The notes: generated from the letters alone by a model not told the origin. A DNA stretch of 64,000 bases from Lysobacterales bacterium (GCA_022844165.1 JALHMH010000018.1:1-64000), one strand, 5' to 3'; counted from the stretch's first letter, positions 18,506 through 27,590 are shown. Translations and numbers: made by a program.

Positions 18506-19891
18506 TCACTTTCCGATACAAAATGAGGCGAAAATTTCGCCGAGCAATTGATCGCTGTCGACGCGACCAACGATATCGCCCAAATGCGCGTGAGCGTAGC
18601 GCAGCGATTCGGCGGCGAGTTCGCCAACCCCGTCGCTGGCCTGAGTCCGGGCCATCGCGATGTCGTTCTGGGCAAGCTCCAGAGCATGCAGATGGCGCGT
18701 CCGCGCGCTGAATGTGCCGTTCGCTGAGGTCACACCGGCACGCCCCAAAATGGCGTCGCGCAGCAGCTCCAATCCGGCTTCCTTGCGTGCACTCAAATGT
18801 ACGATCTCGATGCCCTCCCGCTGCTCGCGTCGCGGCGCCTCTTCCAGCAGATCGATCTTGTTTCGTACGACGATTGCATCGAGGTGCGTTGGTACCGGCT
18901 GCGATGAGGGATCGCCGGCATCGATGACCAGGAGCGCCAGGTCGGCGCGTTGCGCCTCTGCCTGGGCGCGGCGCATGCCTTCGCGCTCGATCGCATCGTC
19001 GCTGTGTTCGCGCAGGCCCGCGGTGTCGACGATCGTCACCGGCACGCCGCCAACATCGACCCATTCCCGCAACACATCGCGCGTAGTGCCGGCAACGGCG
19101 CTGACGATGGCGCGGTCACTGCCGGCCAGCGCGTTCAACAGGCTCGACTTGCCGACGTTCGGCGCGCCAAGAACCACGATATGGAGTCCATCGCGCAGCC
19201 GGCGACCGGTCCGCGCCGCCGCCAGCAGCGCCGTGAGATCGCTTTCGATGCTGGCAAAGCGCGCACGTACCTCCTCGGTCCGCAGAAAGTCGATTTCCTC
19301 TTCTGGAAAATCGATGGCGGCCTCAAGGTAAACGCGCAACTTCAGGACAGCGTCTGCCAACGCGTGCACACGCGCGCTGAAAACGCCATCGAGCGAACGC
19401 CGCGCCGCGCGCGCCGCTTCCATGCTGCCCGCAGCGATCAGATCGGCGACGGCTTCGGCTTGTATCAGGTCGAGCTTGCCATTGAGGTACGCACGCTCGC
19501 TGAACTCGCCCGGTCGCGCCGGCCGTGCACCCAGACTCAGGCAACGCTGGACCAGTGCCGCCAGAACCACGGGCGACCCATGCGCCTGCAATTCCACGAC
19601 ATCTTCCCCAGTAAACGAATTCGGTGCCGGAAAGGCCAACAACAAGCCATCGTCGATGACCTCGCCGTTGTCGGCTTTGAATCGCAGATAGTGCGCGTAC
19701 CGCGGTGTCGGACTCCGTCCGAGCACGGACGCAGCGATGGCCAAAGCATCGCGACCCGAAACGCGCACCACGCCAATGCCGCCGGCGCCGACGGGCGTCG
19801 CGATCGCCGCGATCGTCTCGAAACCTGCGGTCGCCGGAGACTGCGCGGCGAGGTCATTCCGTGGATTGGAGGGGTGCTCAGAATTCTTCAT
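18506..19891 (-). CDS. mnmE: tRNA uridine-5-carboxymethylaminomethyl modification GTPase MnmE
   Basis: About 461 residues with the N-terminal tetrahydrofolate-binding region (ETIAAIATPVGAGGIGVVRV), the helical domain, and the inserted G domain with GAPNVGKSS (G1), AGTTRD (G2), DTAG (G3) and NKID (G4). It ends FCIGK, carrying the invariant C-terminal cysteine motif. With MnmG it modifies U34 of certain tRNAs. In-frame ATGs lie at 19891, 19921 and 19951. I chose 19891 because the conserved core begins shortly after it and the upstream residues are not family-like. It follows the CopD-like gene closely on the same strand. Confidence 0.95.
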   Translation of the reverse strand: MKNSEHPSNPRNDLAAQSPATAGFETIAAIATPVGAGGIGVVRVSGRDALAIAASVLGRSPTPRYAHYLRFKADNGEVIDDGLLLAFPAPNSFTGEDVVELQAHGSPVVLAALVQRCLSLGARPARPGEFSERAYLNGKLDLIQAEAVADLIAAGSMEAARAARRSLDGVFSARVHALADAVLKLRVYLEAAIDFPEEEIDFLRTEEVRARFASIESDLTALLAAARTGRRLRDGLHIVVLGAPNVGKSSLLNALAGSDRAIVSAVAGTTRDVLREWVDVGGVPVTIVDTAGLREHSDDAIEREGMRRAQAEAQRADLALLVIDAGDPSSQPVPTHLDAIVVRNKIDLLEEAPRREQREGIEIVHLSARKEAGLELLRDAILGRAGVTSANGTFSARTRHLHALELAQNDIAMARTQASDGVGELAAESLRYAHAHLGDIVGRVDSDQLLGEIFASFCIGK

Positions 19892-19913
19892 TCGCGAAGT
19901 CGCTTCACCCCTC

Positions 19914-20360
19914 TCAAACATAGCCGGTGAAGCGAAACGCGCTTCCGGCAATCAAAAGCAGCGCTGCGATGACCAGTTGCAAAAGCAAACACAAACCCAG
20001 TCTCGGAATGCGCTCAGGACCCAGTGTCGGCAGCACTCTCGCGCGTTGGTACGCGTAGACCAGAAACGCAGTCAGCAGCAGCGAGAACTTCGTCAGAATG
20101 GCGGCACCATGCGGTAACTCGCGGTTGAACCACAACGCCGTCTCCGGCAACCAGTGGTAAGCCAGTACGCATCCCGTGAGCGTCGCAACAATCAGCGCCG
20201 GCAGCCCGAGGCGATCGAAGCGCCCAATCGCGTCGACCAACAATCGGGGATCGCGACTGCGCCACGCTTCCGGCAGATACCCGATGACCAGAACCGCAAG
20301 CCCGCCAAGCCAAACGGCCGCCGAGATACCGTGCAAGATCAGTAGCGCTCTGTGCGACAT
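19914..20360 (-). CDS. Four-helix membrane protein, CopD-like
   Basis: A 148-residue protein with four membrane helices. Helix 1 carries LHGISAAVWLGGLAVL and helix 3 follows AAILTKFSLLL, resembling the CopD (copper resistance D) fold, although I see no metal-binding cluster of His or Met. Its ATG follows directly after the TGA of the upstream FANGFE-tailed gene, with no base between, so translational coupling is likely. mnmE follows 23 bases downstream of its stop if the 19891 start is used. The function could be linked to the exported protein, but this is inference. Confidence 0.6.
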   Translation of the reverse strand: MSHRALLILHGISAAVWLGGLAVLVIGYLPEAWRSRDPRLLVDAIGRFDRLGLPALIVATLTGCVLAYHWLPETALWFNRELPHGAAILTKFSLLLTAFLVYAYQRARVLPTLGPERIPRLGLCLLLQLVIAALLLIAGSAFRFTGYV

Positions 20361-22295
20361 TCACTCGAATCCATTGGCGAACAGGTTTTCGCCGCTGGGC
20401 GCCAACCGTGCTCCTGTCAGCCGGGCGACCAACCCACTTTCGCCAGCGGCCGAGCTGCTACCCCAGGTCGGGACGTTGGTCGTTGGCACCGCGTTGCCCA
20501 ATGGCAGGTTGGCAGCATCGACGAGATTGGAGCCGACGGTAACAACAGCGTCAGGCGAAAACGCAATGCCTGACAGCCGCGTGTTGTCGCCCCCTGCGCC
20601 GGTCGAAGTGTCCCAGGCGCCGACGATCAATGAGCTGTAGCGCAGCCCGCTCAAGTCCGGCGTATAAACCCGCACGAACTGATTCCAGGCGCCCGCTGGT
20701 GGGTTACTCTGATTCGGGCGCGGCATCAGTTGAAATGCATCGGTGGTGGTTATCGTTCGCCGACCTTTGCACAACACGCCAACGGCACCATCCGTAGCAA
20801 TGGCGATTTCGCCGGAGAACCCGGCATCTGCGCCGCAGCGAGTGGTGTTCACGTCTGGCCATCCCGCGTTTGGGTTAGGCCAGCCGCCGAGCAGCGGATC
20901 CGGGTGAGCGGCGCCGTAGTTGTTGCCGCCTTCGACGAACTCAGCCAAATAGGTTGCGGCAAGTACGCGCCCGTCGTTGAGGCGAAAACTACCCAGCCAG
21001 CTGATGTGGATATTGCCATTGGTCCCGGTAAACTGATTCTGAAATCCGTTGCTGCCAGAACTGGCAGCGAGCGCATTGCCGCGCCAGAAGTTGATCGTAT
21101 TATTGCCGTGCGTGCGCGCCAGTACGATCAGGCGGTTTTGCCCATGGTCGATGGCCAGGCCATCAACATATTGATCCGGAGAAGAGTTGGCCGAGGTCTC
21201 CTGATACAACCGATCCCACCAACGCAACTGCCCATTCGCCGTCATTGCGACCACCGCCGGTTCGAAATCCGGATTGCCGCCGGGCAACACCGATTGCGTG
21301 CTATAGCCGAAATACAAGTCGCCGTTGCGGCGATCGAGCGTGATCGCGCCAACACGCTGCGTACGTGCCGAGTTGGCGCGATAGCCGGTGTATCCTGGGC
21401 CTGTATTCGGACATGTGTTCGTGCCCGCCAGCGCGCACGCACCGGTGTGGTAATAGTCGTCTGGGAATTTGCCCTGGCGGCCCGCGTTGCCATTGGCGTC
21501 GCTGCCGAGCAGCGCATAGTCGGCGGCGTTGATCGAACGTAAGCTGCCGCGCCGATTAACCTTCATCACCACTGCGCTGTATCGAAGCGGCGCGCTCGCG
21601 GCGTTCGGATAACTCGATGCCGGCGTGCCATCCCATTCGCTGAAATTGCCCTCGCTGCCATGCCAATGCGCGTGCCAATGTTCGATCACGCGGCGCCCAC
21701 CGCTGGCGTCGATCGTCTCGATTGCAGCCCAGTTGGTATCGAAGCCGCGGCCCGTGGCATAGAACACATTACCCTGCCCATCCACATCCCACGGCTGGCG
21801 ATCCTTGTGATCGCCGCTCGCGCGAACGTTGAAGATCATCGCAACACCGCTCGGTGGCGCCGATACGAAGTTCCCGTTGAGCCTCGCCAGGTAATAACCA
21901 TCATTGGTCGAGCCATCGCGGCTGCCGGAGATAAAAACGTTCCCAGTGGGACTTCCAGGCACTTCCGTTGTGCGAATCTTGAACACATCGCGCACGGTGC
22001 CGTTGGGAAAGTGCACAACCCGCAATGGCGTCGCCAGATCGGCCGACACGTGCAGTACGAATCCCACGTTACCGGCCGAAGTCGAGTCGATACCGGTCGC
22101 AGTCAAGGCAATGCGCGGTAGCGATGGTGCGAGCCAATTGAGGTTTTGCGCCTGTCCAGCAATCAGATACGTGCCATCGGACAGCCGATGCACGTCATTG
22201 AAACGCTCTCGTTCTGCTGCGCCGGCGAAAAACACGCGGTTCTGCGCAGATGCCACGCTCGTGATCGACAGCAATACGAACCAAAGCCAGCGCAT
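20361..22295 (-). CDS. Exported propeller-like protein with FANGFE tail
   Basis: A 644-residue protein with a clear signal peptide (ending SVASAQ). It contains many blade-like strands (DGTYLIAGQAQ, GNVFISGSRD, GNVFYATGRG, GDLYFGYSTQ, NRLIVLARTHG, GRVLAATYLAE) of a beta-propeller type related to delta-60/SBBP proteins. It ends GENLFANGFE. The stop codon is followed immediately by the ATG of a CopD-like membrane gene. Ligand and role are unknown. It lies where clpX would normally follow clpP, so it is an insertion into, or a rearrangement of, that locus. Confidence 0.7.
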   Translation of the reverse strand: MRWLWFVLLSITSVASAQNRVFFAGAAERERFNDVHRLSDGTYLIAGQAQNLNWLAPSLPRIALTATGIDSTSAGNVGFVLHVSADLATPLRVVHFPNGTVRDVFKIRTTEVPGSPTGNVFISGSRDGSTNDGYYLARLNGNFVSAPPSGVAMIFNVRASGDHKDRQPWDVDGQGNVFYATGRGFDTNWAAIETIDASGGRRVIEHWHAHWHGSEGNFSEWDGTPASSYPNAASAPLRYSAVVMKVNRRGSLRSINAADYALLGSDANGNAGRQGKFPDDYYHTGACALAGTNTCPNTGPGYTGYRANSARTQRVGAITLDRRNGDLYFGYSTQSVLPGGNPDFEPAVVAMTANGQLRWWDRLYQETSANSSPDQYVDGLAIDHGQNRLIVLARTHGNNTINFWRGNALAASSGSNGFQNQFTGTNGNIHISWLGSFRLNDGRVLAATYLAEFVEGGNNYGAAHPDPLLGGWPNPNAGWPDVNTTRCGADAGFSGEIAIATDGAVGVLCKGRRTITTTDAFQLMPRPNQSNPPAGAWNQFVRVYTPDLSGLRYSSLIVGAWDTSTGAGGDNTRLSGIAFSPDAVVTVGSNLVDAANLPLGNAVPTTNVPTWGSSSAAGESGLVARLTGARLAPSGENLFANGFE

Positions 22296-22419
22296 ATCGG
22301 ACCTGAGGAGCAGCGACGGCTGTAACGCTATCAGACGCCACTTTCGTCGGCGATAGCCGTGTTGTGAAGCCCGTCGCGCTCAGCGCTTCCGCCCGCGGCG
22401 GGCATCGGTCAAGCCCGAG

Positions 22420-23046
22420 CTACACCGGCTTAACGGACTGCTCGGCACGGCGATCCATCACGGCATCGATCAAGCCATAGGCTTTCGCATCCTCCGCACT
22501 CAGGAACTTATCGCGATCGGTGTCGTTGGCGATACGGTCGATCGGCTGCCCGGTGTGGTGCGCGAGAATCCGATTGAGACGCTCGCGGATCAGAAGGATT
22601 TCACGGGCATGGATATCAATGTCAGATGCCTGTCCGGAAAAACCACCGAGCGGCTGATGGATCATGACGCGCGAGTTGGGCAGGCAGTAGCGTTTGCCCG
22701 CTGCACCCGCCGCGAGCAACACCGCACCCATGCTGGCTGCCTGGCCGATGCACATGGTGCTGACCGCTGGTTTGACGAACTGCATGGTGTCGTAGATTGC
22801 CATGCCGGCAGTGACATGGCCGCCCGGGCTATTGATGTACAGACTGATGTCCTTGTCCGGATTTTCCGACTCCAGAAACAACAGCTGCGCAACGATGACG
22901 TTGGCCATGTAGTCATCGATCGGGCCTACGCAAAAAATCACGCGCTCTTTGAGAAGGCGCGAATAAATGTCGTACGCACGCTCGCCGCGCGCGCTTTGTT
23001 CAACAACGATAGGAACGAGGTTCAGCGCTCGAACGTCGTGGGACAT
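22420..23046 (-). CDS. clpP: ATP-dependent Clp protease proteolytic subunit
   Basis: A 208-residue serine protease subunit. The catalytic triad is Ser105 (GQAASMG), His130 (VMIHQPLGG) and Asp179 (NDTDRDKF), with the usual spacing. [17 protein letters not shown] and [14 protein letters not shown] are family blocks. ClpP forms a 14-mer that degrades substrates unfolded by ClpX or ClpA. The start at 23046 has GGAG eight bases upstream, and the 25-residue upstream frame is non-coding. It follows tig, but clpX and lon are not next to it. Confidence 0.96.
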   Translation of the reverse strand: MSHDVRALNLVPIVVEQSARGERAYDIYSRLLKERVIFCVGPIDDYMANVIVAQLLFLESENPDKDISLYINSPGGHVTAGMAIYDTMQFVKPAVSTMCIGQAASMGAVLLAAGAAGKRYCLPNSRVMIHQPLGGFSGQASDIDIHAREILLIRERLNRILAHHTGQPIDRIANDTDRDKFLSAEDAKAYGLIDAVMDRRAEQSVKPV

Positions 23047-23137
23047 GGATAGAGCTCCGCATGAGGGTTGGGAGCAGTATGCCTTCTTGCGTGTGGCGGC
23101 GTTGTCTTTAAATTTTCGCAACGATCAGCACGCGCGA

Positions 23138-23158
23138 GGCGCCGCGTGCTGCGGCGCC
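23138..23158. terminator. Hairpin between tig and clpP
   Basis: GGCGCCGC and GCGGCGCC form a perfect 8-bp stem with a 5-nt loop, 22 bases after the tig stop. No T-run follows, so partial attenuation between the two genes is possible rather than full termination. Confidence 0.4.
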
Positions 23159-23180
23159 CCACGAAACGGACAACGGCGGC

Positions 23181-24494
23181 TTAGCTCGCGACGCCAGGTT
23201 GCAGCAGTTCCTGGAAGGTGCGCTCAACGCGCGTCGTTTGCGCGTGGTCGGCGATCCACTCGGCTACTTGTTCATCCATCACGCGCGAACGCAGACCTTG
23301 CATCAAACGCTGATCTTGCTGATACATCTGCACGACTTCGTTGGGATCTTCATAGGTCGATGCGATCGCTGCCAACGCTGCACGCACACGGTTTTCGTCG
23401 AGGCGAAGGCTGTGTTGCAGTGCGATCTCGTTGAGCAGCAAACCGGCGCGCACGCGCTTGCGTGCGATCTCGCGTAAGCTCTCGACAGCCGGCTCAGGCG
23501 GTACCGGCTGATTGGCACGCCGCGCGCGCTCCGTGTTCTCGGCGATCGCCTGGCGCTGGATGGCATGCGCTTCTTCGGTCACCAACGATTCGGGCACCTT
23601 GGTGCCTTCGAATTTTGCGAGCAGTTTCTCGACCACAGCCGTGCGCAGACGCATCGACAAGGTCTGCTTCAACTCGCGCTCGAGGTTGCCGCGCACTTCT
23701 CGACGGAAGGCTTCGACACCGCCGCCCACGTTGAAGCTGGCGGCAAAGGCATCGTCGACGTCGGGCATGACACCTTCATTCACCCGCGTTACGGTGACGG
23801 TGATCGAGGCCGTTTTTCCGGCAAGGCGCTCGTCCCGATAGTCGTCCGGGAAGGTGGTGCCAATGGTCTTGGTTTCACCAGCCGAGAGGCCAATCAATGC
23901 TTCCTCGATTTCTGGCAGCACCGCTTTCTGGCCAATTGCCGTCAGTCCGCGCTCCAAACCTTGCTCCGGAATCCGCACGCCCTCGCCTTCGATGGAGAAC
24001 TCAAAGGCCACATAGTCACCAGACTGCGCCGCTCGCTCGGCGGGTTTGAACGACATCCGCTGGCGCCGAAGGGTGTCGATCATGCGATCGATATCGGCAT
24101 CGCCGACATCGGCCACTTCGCGCTCGACTGCAATATCCGACACGTCGATCGTATCGAATTCCGGCAGCACATCGAAGGTGGCTTCGTAGCTGAAATCGCC
24201 TTCGTTGCTCGGCGGCGTGATGCGCGGAGACAGCGCCGGGCGCAGCTTCTCCTGGCTCACCGCCTGCGACAGGCTTTCGCGAACCAACTCCTGCATGACC
24301 TCATCGCGCAACTGCTGGCCGTAGCGCTGCTCGATGATCATCGGCGGCACTTTGCCCTGACGGAAACCTTGCAGACGTACCGTCTTCGACAGCTCGCGGA
24401 TACGCGCGTGGATGCCGTCGGTGAAACGTTCACGCGGCAGGACGATTTTCAAGCGGCGTCCGAAGTCGTCAATTTTTTCAACTGAAACCTGCAT
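23181..24494 (-). CDS. tig: Trigger factor (ribosome-associated chaperone/PPIase)
   Basis: A 437-residue protein. The N-terminal ribosome-binding domain holds the signature FRQGKVPPMIIEQRYG, followed by a PPIase (FKBP-like) domain with GDYVAFEFSIEGEG and the helical C-terminal arms (about residues 250-437). It binds ribosomes at the exit tunnel and shields nascent chains. GGAGG lies six bases before the ATG at 24494. Downstream is clpP, as in many gammaproteobacteria. Confidence 0.97.
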   Translation of the reverse strand: MQVSVEKIDDFGRRLKIVLPRERFTDGIHARIRELSKTVRLQGFRQGKVPPMIIEQRYGQQLRDEVMQELVRESLSQAVSQEKLRPALSPRITPPSNEGDFSYEATFDVLPEFDTIDVSDIAVEREVADVGDADIDRMIDTLRRQRMSFKPAERAAQSGDYVAFEFSIEGEGVRIPEQGLERGLTAIGQKAVLPEIEEALIGLSAGETKTIGTTFPDDYRDERLAGKTASITVTVTRVNEGVMPDVDDAFAASFNVGGGVEAFRREVRGNLERELKQTLSMRLRTAVVEKLLAKFEGTKVPESLVTEEAHAIQRQAIAENTERARRANQPVPPEPAVESLREIARKRVRAGLLLNEIALQHSLRLDENRVRAALAAIASTYEDPNEVVQMYQQDQRLMQGLRSRVMDEQVAEWIADHAQTTRVERTFQELLQPGVAS

Positions 24495-24543
24495 GCAAAG
24501 CCTCCAAACAAATTCTGGCCAGCGCCGAACGGCGCGAGCGACT

Positions 24544-24628
24544 TGGTGCGAAAGGAGAGACTCGAACTCTCACGGGTTGCCCCACTGGATTCTAAGTCCA
24601 GCGCGTCTACCAGTTTCGCCACTCTCGC
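24544..24628 (-). tRNA. tRNA-Leu(UAG)
   Basis: 85 nt on the minus strand including an encoded CCA. The acceptor arm GCGAGAG pairs with CUUUCGC, the anticodon loop CTTAGAA gives anticodon UAG, and a class II variable arm is present. It is the last tRNA before tig. Confidence 0.95.
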
Positions 24629-24743
24629 GGTGTAGCTGTCGAACGTCGAAGTCAAAGTGCCGGCAGATCGCAAACCCGCCAAAGTCCAGCCCGATCATGT
24701 GCCACCGACGACTTCACTTCCAACCATCGCGTGTAGCGCGATT

Positions 24744-24818
24744 TGGTGGGCTGTCAGGGACTCGAACCCCGAACCTACTGATTAAGAGTCAGCTGCTCTA
24801 CCATTGAGCTAACAGCCC
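24744..24818 (-). tRNA. tRNA-Lys(CUU)
   Basis: 75 nt with encoded CCA. The anticodon loop CTCTTAA gives CUU. GGGCTGT pairs with ACAGCCC in the acceptor stem, and the T-loop region GGTTCGAGTCC (or equivalent) is intact. Confidence 0.95.
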
Positions 24819-24860
24819 GTACTACGGTCGGGCATCGACTTGTGGTCGCAACCCAAAAAA

Positions 24861-24937
24861 TGGGGCGGATAACGGGGATCGAACCCGTGACACCTGGAAT
24901 CACAATCCAGTGCTCTACCGACTGAGCTATATCCACC
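24861..24937 (-). tRNA. tRNA-His(GUG)
   Basis: 77 nt including the extra 5' G (G-1) opposite C73 and an encoded CCA. The anticodon loop TTGTGAT gives GUG. The 7-bp acceptor stem contains one G-U pair. Confidence 0.95.
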
Positions 24938-25000
24938 ATCGGCATTTCCAAAACGGCAACTGCTGCACCGCGGCCGCGCTGGCTGCAATACAGCGATACG

Positions 25001-25077
25001 TGGCGCGCCCGACAGGAATCGAACCTGCAACCCCCGGCTTAGAAGGCCGGTGCTCTATCCGGTTGAGCTACGGGCAC
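25001..25077 (-). tRNA. tRNA-Arg(UCU)
   Basis: 77 nt with encoded CCA. The anticodon loop CTTCTAA gives UCU, reading AGA. The acceptor stem GTGCCCG pairs with CGGGCGC. Confidence 0.95.
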
Positions 25078-25114
25078 GTTTATTCGTACGCCGCTCATTC
25101 TACTTCCAGGAGCA

Positions 25115-25191
25115 TGGTCGGGGCAGAGGGATTCGAACCCCCGACTTTCAGCGCCCAAGGCTGACGCGCTACCAGACTGCGCTATACCCCG
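25115..25191 (-). tRNA. tRNA-Pro(UGG)
   Basis: 77 nt with encoded CCA. The anticodon loop CTTGGGC gives UGG. The acceptor stem CGGGGTA pairs with TGCCCCG, including one G-U pair. Confidence 0.95.
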
Positions 25192-25336
25192 ATGCTCCAC
25201 CGCAATTCGAGCCAGCCACGCTGGATCGAACACTTAAATGACCGATTCGCTTCCGCTGATCGGTCAAAACCCACCGTCCATGGCAGGGTTCCACAACGCA
25301 CAACGCCCGAGCGGAGCCGGGCGTCGGGAGGGCATT

Positions 25337-25413
25337 TGGCGCGCCCGGAAGGATTCGAACCTCCGACCACCTGGTTCGTAGCCAGGTACTCTATCCAACT
25401 GAGCTACGGGCGC
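25337..25413 (-). tRNA. tRNA-Arg(ACG)
   Basis: 77 nt with encoded CCA. The anticodon loop CTACGAA gives ACG (inosine-modified in bacteria). It is the first tRNA of the array and lies directly behind the promoter. Confidence 0.95.
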
Positions 25414-25427
25414 TCGTAAGACGCGGA

Positions 25428-25456
25428 AGTATCCTTGGCGACCACGGAGCCGTCAA
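25428..25456 (-). promoter_or_regulatory. Sigma-70-like promoter of the tRNA array
   Basis: On the minus strand TTGACG (-35) and GATACT (-10) are separated by exactly 17 bases. The -10 ends 15 bases before the first tRNA. A G+C-rich TCCGCG discriminator follows, as in stable-RNA promoters under stringent control. It probably drives the tRNA array and may read into tig. Confidence 0.75.
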
Positions 25457-25477
25457 GTCGGCGGCGCAACGCCATGT

Positions 25478-26359
25478 TCAGCGAACGCGCAGCCAGAAGC
25501 TGCCGCCGCTCATGCCATGTCCATCGGGCCTGTTCAGTGCCGCGATCACTTCCTCACCCAGAACCGCAGCCGCATAGGCAGACCCGAACAGCACCTCAAA
25601 GCGCGTCGAGTACATCAGCAGGGCCTGCAAGACGTATTGTTCATTCCAACTGCGGTTCTCGTCGATGACCCAGACTTTGGGGTACTCGAGCGGCAGAAAA
25701 ATATCGTGCACGTGGATCAACACACCTGGCGCCAGGCGCGGCAGTACGTCGAAGAACAAGAAGTTCACATCACTGCCGGTTTTGGCGACGTGCGAGCTGT
25801 CGATGAACAGCACATCGCCGGCGCCAAGTCCTTCGAAGATCTGGGCTGGCAAGTTCTCAGCACGCTCGACAAGCAACTCATGGATACCCGGCACCCCGCG
25901 CAGTAAGAAAGCGCGCGGGTAGGGCTCGATGCAACAGAACCGAGAACCGGGCAGGTATCGCTGTGCGACATCAGCGATCAACAAAGATGAAAAGCCAGAA
26001 CCGACTTCGATGATCCGACGTGGACGGAGATGGCGCAGGATCACGTAGAGCGCGCGTGGATCCAACCAGCTGAACTGGTCGTTATTGTGGAAGTAAGACG
26101 TTGGCTCGTGCACATCGCCTTCGTCCGGATAGTCGTAATCCGGCAAGTAAAGGGGGAACCATTCCCGCAGGATTTGCCGATGGCGTTCGTGCTGGAAGTC
26201 GATTCCTGCCAAATCGCGGCGAGCCGCGAACAGTGTCTCGCTCAAGGTGGCTGGATCGACGATCGGCGAATAGAAATGACCGATTGGAAACGCGATCTTC
26301 AGTTGCGGCGGCAAGGTCTCCGCGGTCTGCTCCGGTGTTGAGTCCGGCTCGTTCACCAT
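25478..26359 (-). CDS. Class I SAM-dependent methyltransferase
   Basis: A 293-residue protein with motif I RRIIEVGSGFSSLLIADV, a post-I acidic residue in FCCIEPYP, and DVLFIDSSHVAKTGSDVNF, matching the methyltransferase family that recognises Methyltransf_24-type substrates. The substrate is unknown. Its start codon overlaps the end of the upstream lipoprotein gene (ATGGTGA, 7 bases), so the genes are coupled. It ends next to the tRNA promoter. No membrane segments. Confidence 0.75.
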   Translation of the reverse strand: MVNEPDSTPEQTAETLPPQLKIAFPIGHFYSPIVDPATLSETLFAARRDLAGIDFQHERHRQILREWFPLYLPDYDYPDEGDVHEPTSYFHNNDQFSWLDPRALYVILRHLRPRRIIEVGSGFSSLLIADVAQRYLPGSRFCCIEPYPRAFLLRGVPGIHELLVERAENLPAQIFEGLGAGDVLFIDSSHVAKTGSDVNFLFFDVLPRLAPGVLIHVHDIFLPLEYPKVWVIDENRSWNEQYVLQALLMYSTRFEVLFGSAYAAAVLGEEVIAALNRPDGHGMSGGSFWLRVR

Positions 26360-26844
26360 GCCTGCCCAGCCTCGAGAATGGCCGCATCGTGATCCGCACG
26401 AGCGGCGGCGAGCATCGCCTCATGGTTGGTTTGCGCCGCCGTGCGGCAATTGTCGGCCTGATCGGCCGGCACCTGCATGCACAGCTTCATTTCTTTCTCA
26501 AACTGGCGGTTGGCCGCGTTGTTTGCCAGCGCCAGAGCCTTCTTCGCCTCAGCTGTTCGTGCGCTGATCTCGAATTCGCGGCGTTGGCCCTCGGGAATCT
26601 CATACACGCTGCCTTCGGGGGCCGGCGCCAGCGCAGTATCGGCAATCGGCGGTGGCGCCGCGACCGATGGCGGCGCTGCCGCTACCGTCGCCACAGCCGG
26701 CTCGGCAGGTTCCGGTGCTACGACCGGAGCAATAGGCTGCGGCGCCGGCGATGGCGTTTCCCGCTCGCAGCCCCCGGCACAGAGCATCGTGGCGATCAGT
26801 ACGACGCGTTTAGACCGACGCCAGCTCACCTTCGAATCCGTCAT
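26353..26844 (-). CDS. Probable Pro/Ala-rich lipoprotein
   Basis: A 163-residue protein. A basic N-terminus and hydrophobic segment lead to MLCAGGCE, an imperfect lipobox. Residues about 30-75 are Pro/Ala-rich and likely disordered. The C-terminal half (residues about 85-160) is a charged, alpha-helical region with two Cys (KLCMQ, DNCRTA). No function recognised. It overlaps DUF2007 upstream by 35 bases and the methyltransferase downstream by 7, so the three genes form an operon. Confidence 0.6.
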   Translation of the reverse strand: MTDSKVSWRRSKRVVLIATMLCAGGCERETPSPAPQPIAPVVAPEPAEPAVATVAAAPPSVAAPPPIADTALAPAPEGSVYEIPEGQRREFEISARTAEAKKALALANNAANRQFEKEMKLCMQVPADQADNCRTAAQTNHEAMLAAARADHDAAILEAGQAW

Positions 26845-27067
26845 CGCGATCTTCCTTCAGCCAGGCATCGATGCGTTGGACAACCGATCGCGCTTGTGGT
26901 TCGGCGCTGTCGGGCACTTTGATTTCGATCAACCCAGATACCGGTAACTCGCCCATCGCACCGGTGAGTGCCACGCCGACTATGAACGCCGGGATGTCAG
27001 CTGATTCGAGCGCGTCCTTGACGAGTTGAGCGTCGATGACATTCTCGGCCTGATAGACAGTGCGCAT
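26810..27067 (-). CDS. DUF2007-family protein
   Basis: An 85-residue protein that begins MRTVYQAENVIDAQLVKDAL and continues with IPAFIVGVALTGAMGELPVSG, the hallmark of DUF2007 (putative signal-transducing) proteins, which fold like a small alpha/beta sandwich. No enzymatic residues known. The start at 27067 is fixed by the conserved N-terminus; the longer upstream frame is a shadow. It runs divergently from the HNH gene, 46 bases away. Confidence 0.8.
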   Translation of the reverse strand: MRTVYQAENVIDAQLVKDALESADIPAFIVGVALTGAMGELPVSGLIEIKVPDSAEPQARSVVQRIDAWLKEDRDDGFEGELASV

Positions 27068-27113
27068 ACGTGATCGCAGCCACAATAGTGCCTGCACTGT
27101 ATCATCGATACGT

Positions 27114-27500
27114 ATGCAAGCACGCTTACAACGACTGCTTCTCGAAGTGGCGACAACCGATACGCACGCGATTTTCGATACACAGGGTTGGCGCAGCAAA
27201 TGCCTGCACTGCAAGACGCCCGTCGGTTTGACCCCGGACGGCACGCCGTGGCCTGGCACCACACTCGAACATATTGTGCCGCGCTCCTGGTTCAAACGCC
27301 CGGCGGCGCGCGTGTTGACCCGCGCCTTCGTCTCACCCGACGATCTTCGCAATCTGGCGCTGGCATGCGCGCGCTGCAATCACGGCAAAGGCCGGCGCAT
27401 CGATGTCGCGGGCCCGGCCAACGCCCGCGCGCTTGATGTTGTTGTCGCGCTTCTGGCAGCACGCGCGGCGCGCTGGCGCACCGTCGCTGAGAGTCGATGA
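27114..27500 (+). CDS. HNH endonuclease-like protein
   Basis: A 128-residue protein with CLHC and CARC zinc-binding pairs framing an HNH core: LEHIVPRSW (first His), DLRNLALACARCNHGKG (Asn and second His). The family spans nicking nucleases and phage/restriction accessory enzymes. No phage or restriction genes flank it. The ATG at 27114 is preferred because upstream residues are non-family. Transcribed divergently from DUF2007. Confidence 0.75.
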   Translation: MQARLQRLLLEVATTDTHAIFDTQGWRSKCLHCKTPVGLTPDGTPWPGTTLEHIVPRSWFKRPAARVLTRAFVSPDDLRNLALACARCNHGKGRRIDVAGPANARALDVVVALLAARAARWRTVAESR

Positions 27501-27590
27501 ACAAGCCGGACCCGGTTTTCGAGCGCTTCACCCCGAAACGCCGTGCCTCAACAATGCGAGCTTATCGGTATGCGGCAAAGGCGGACCAGC

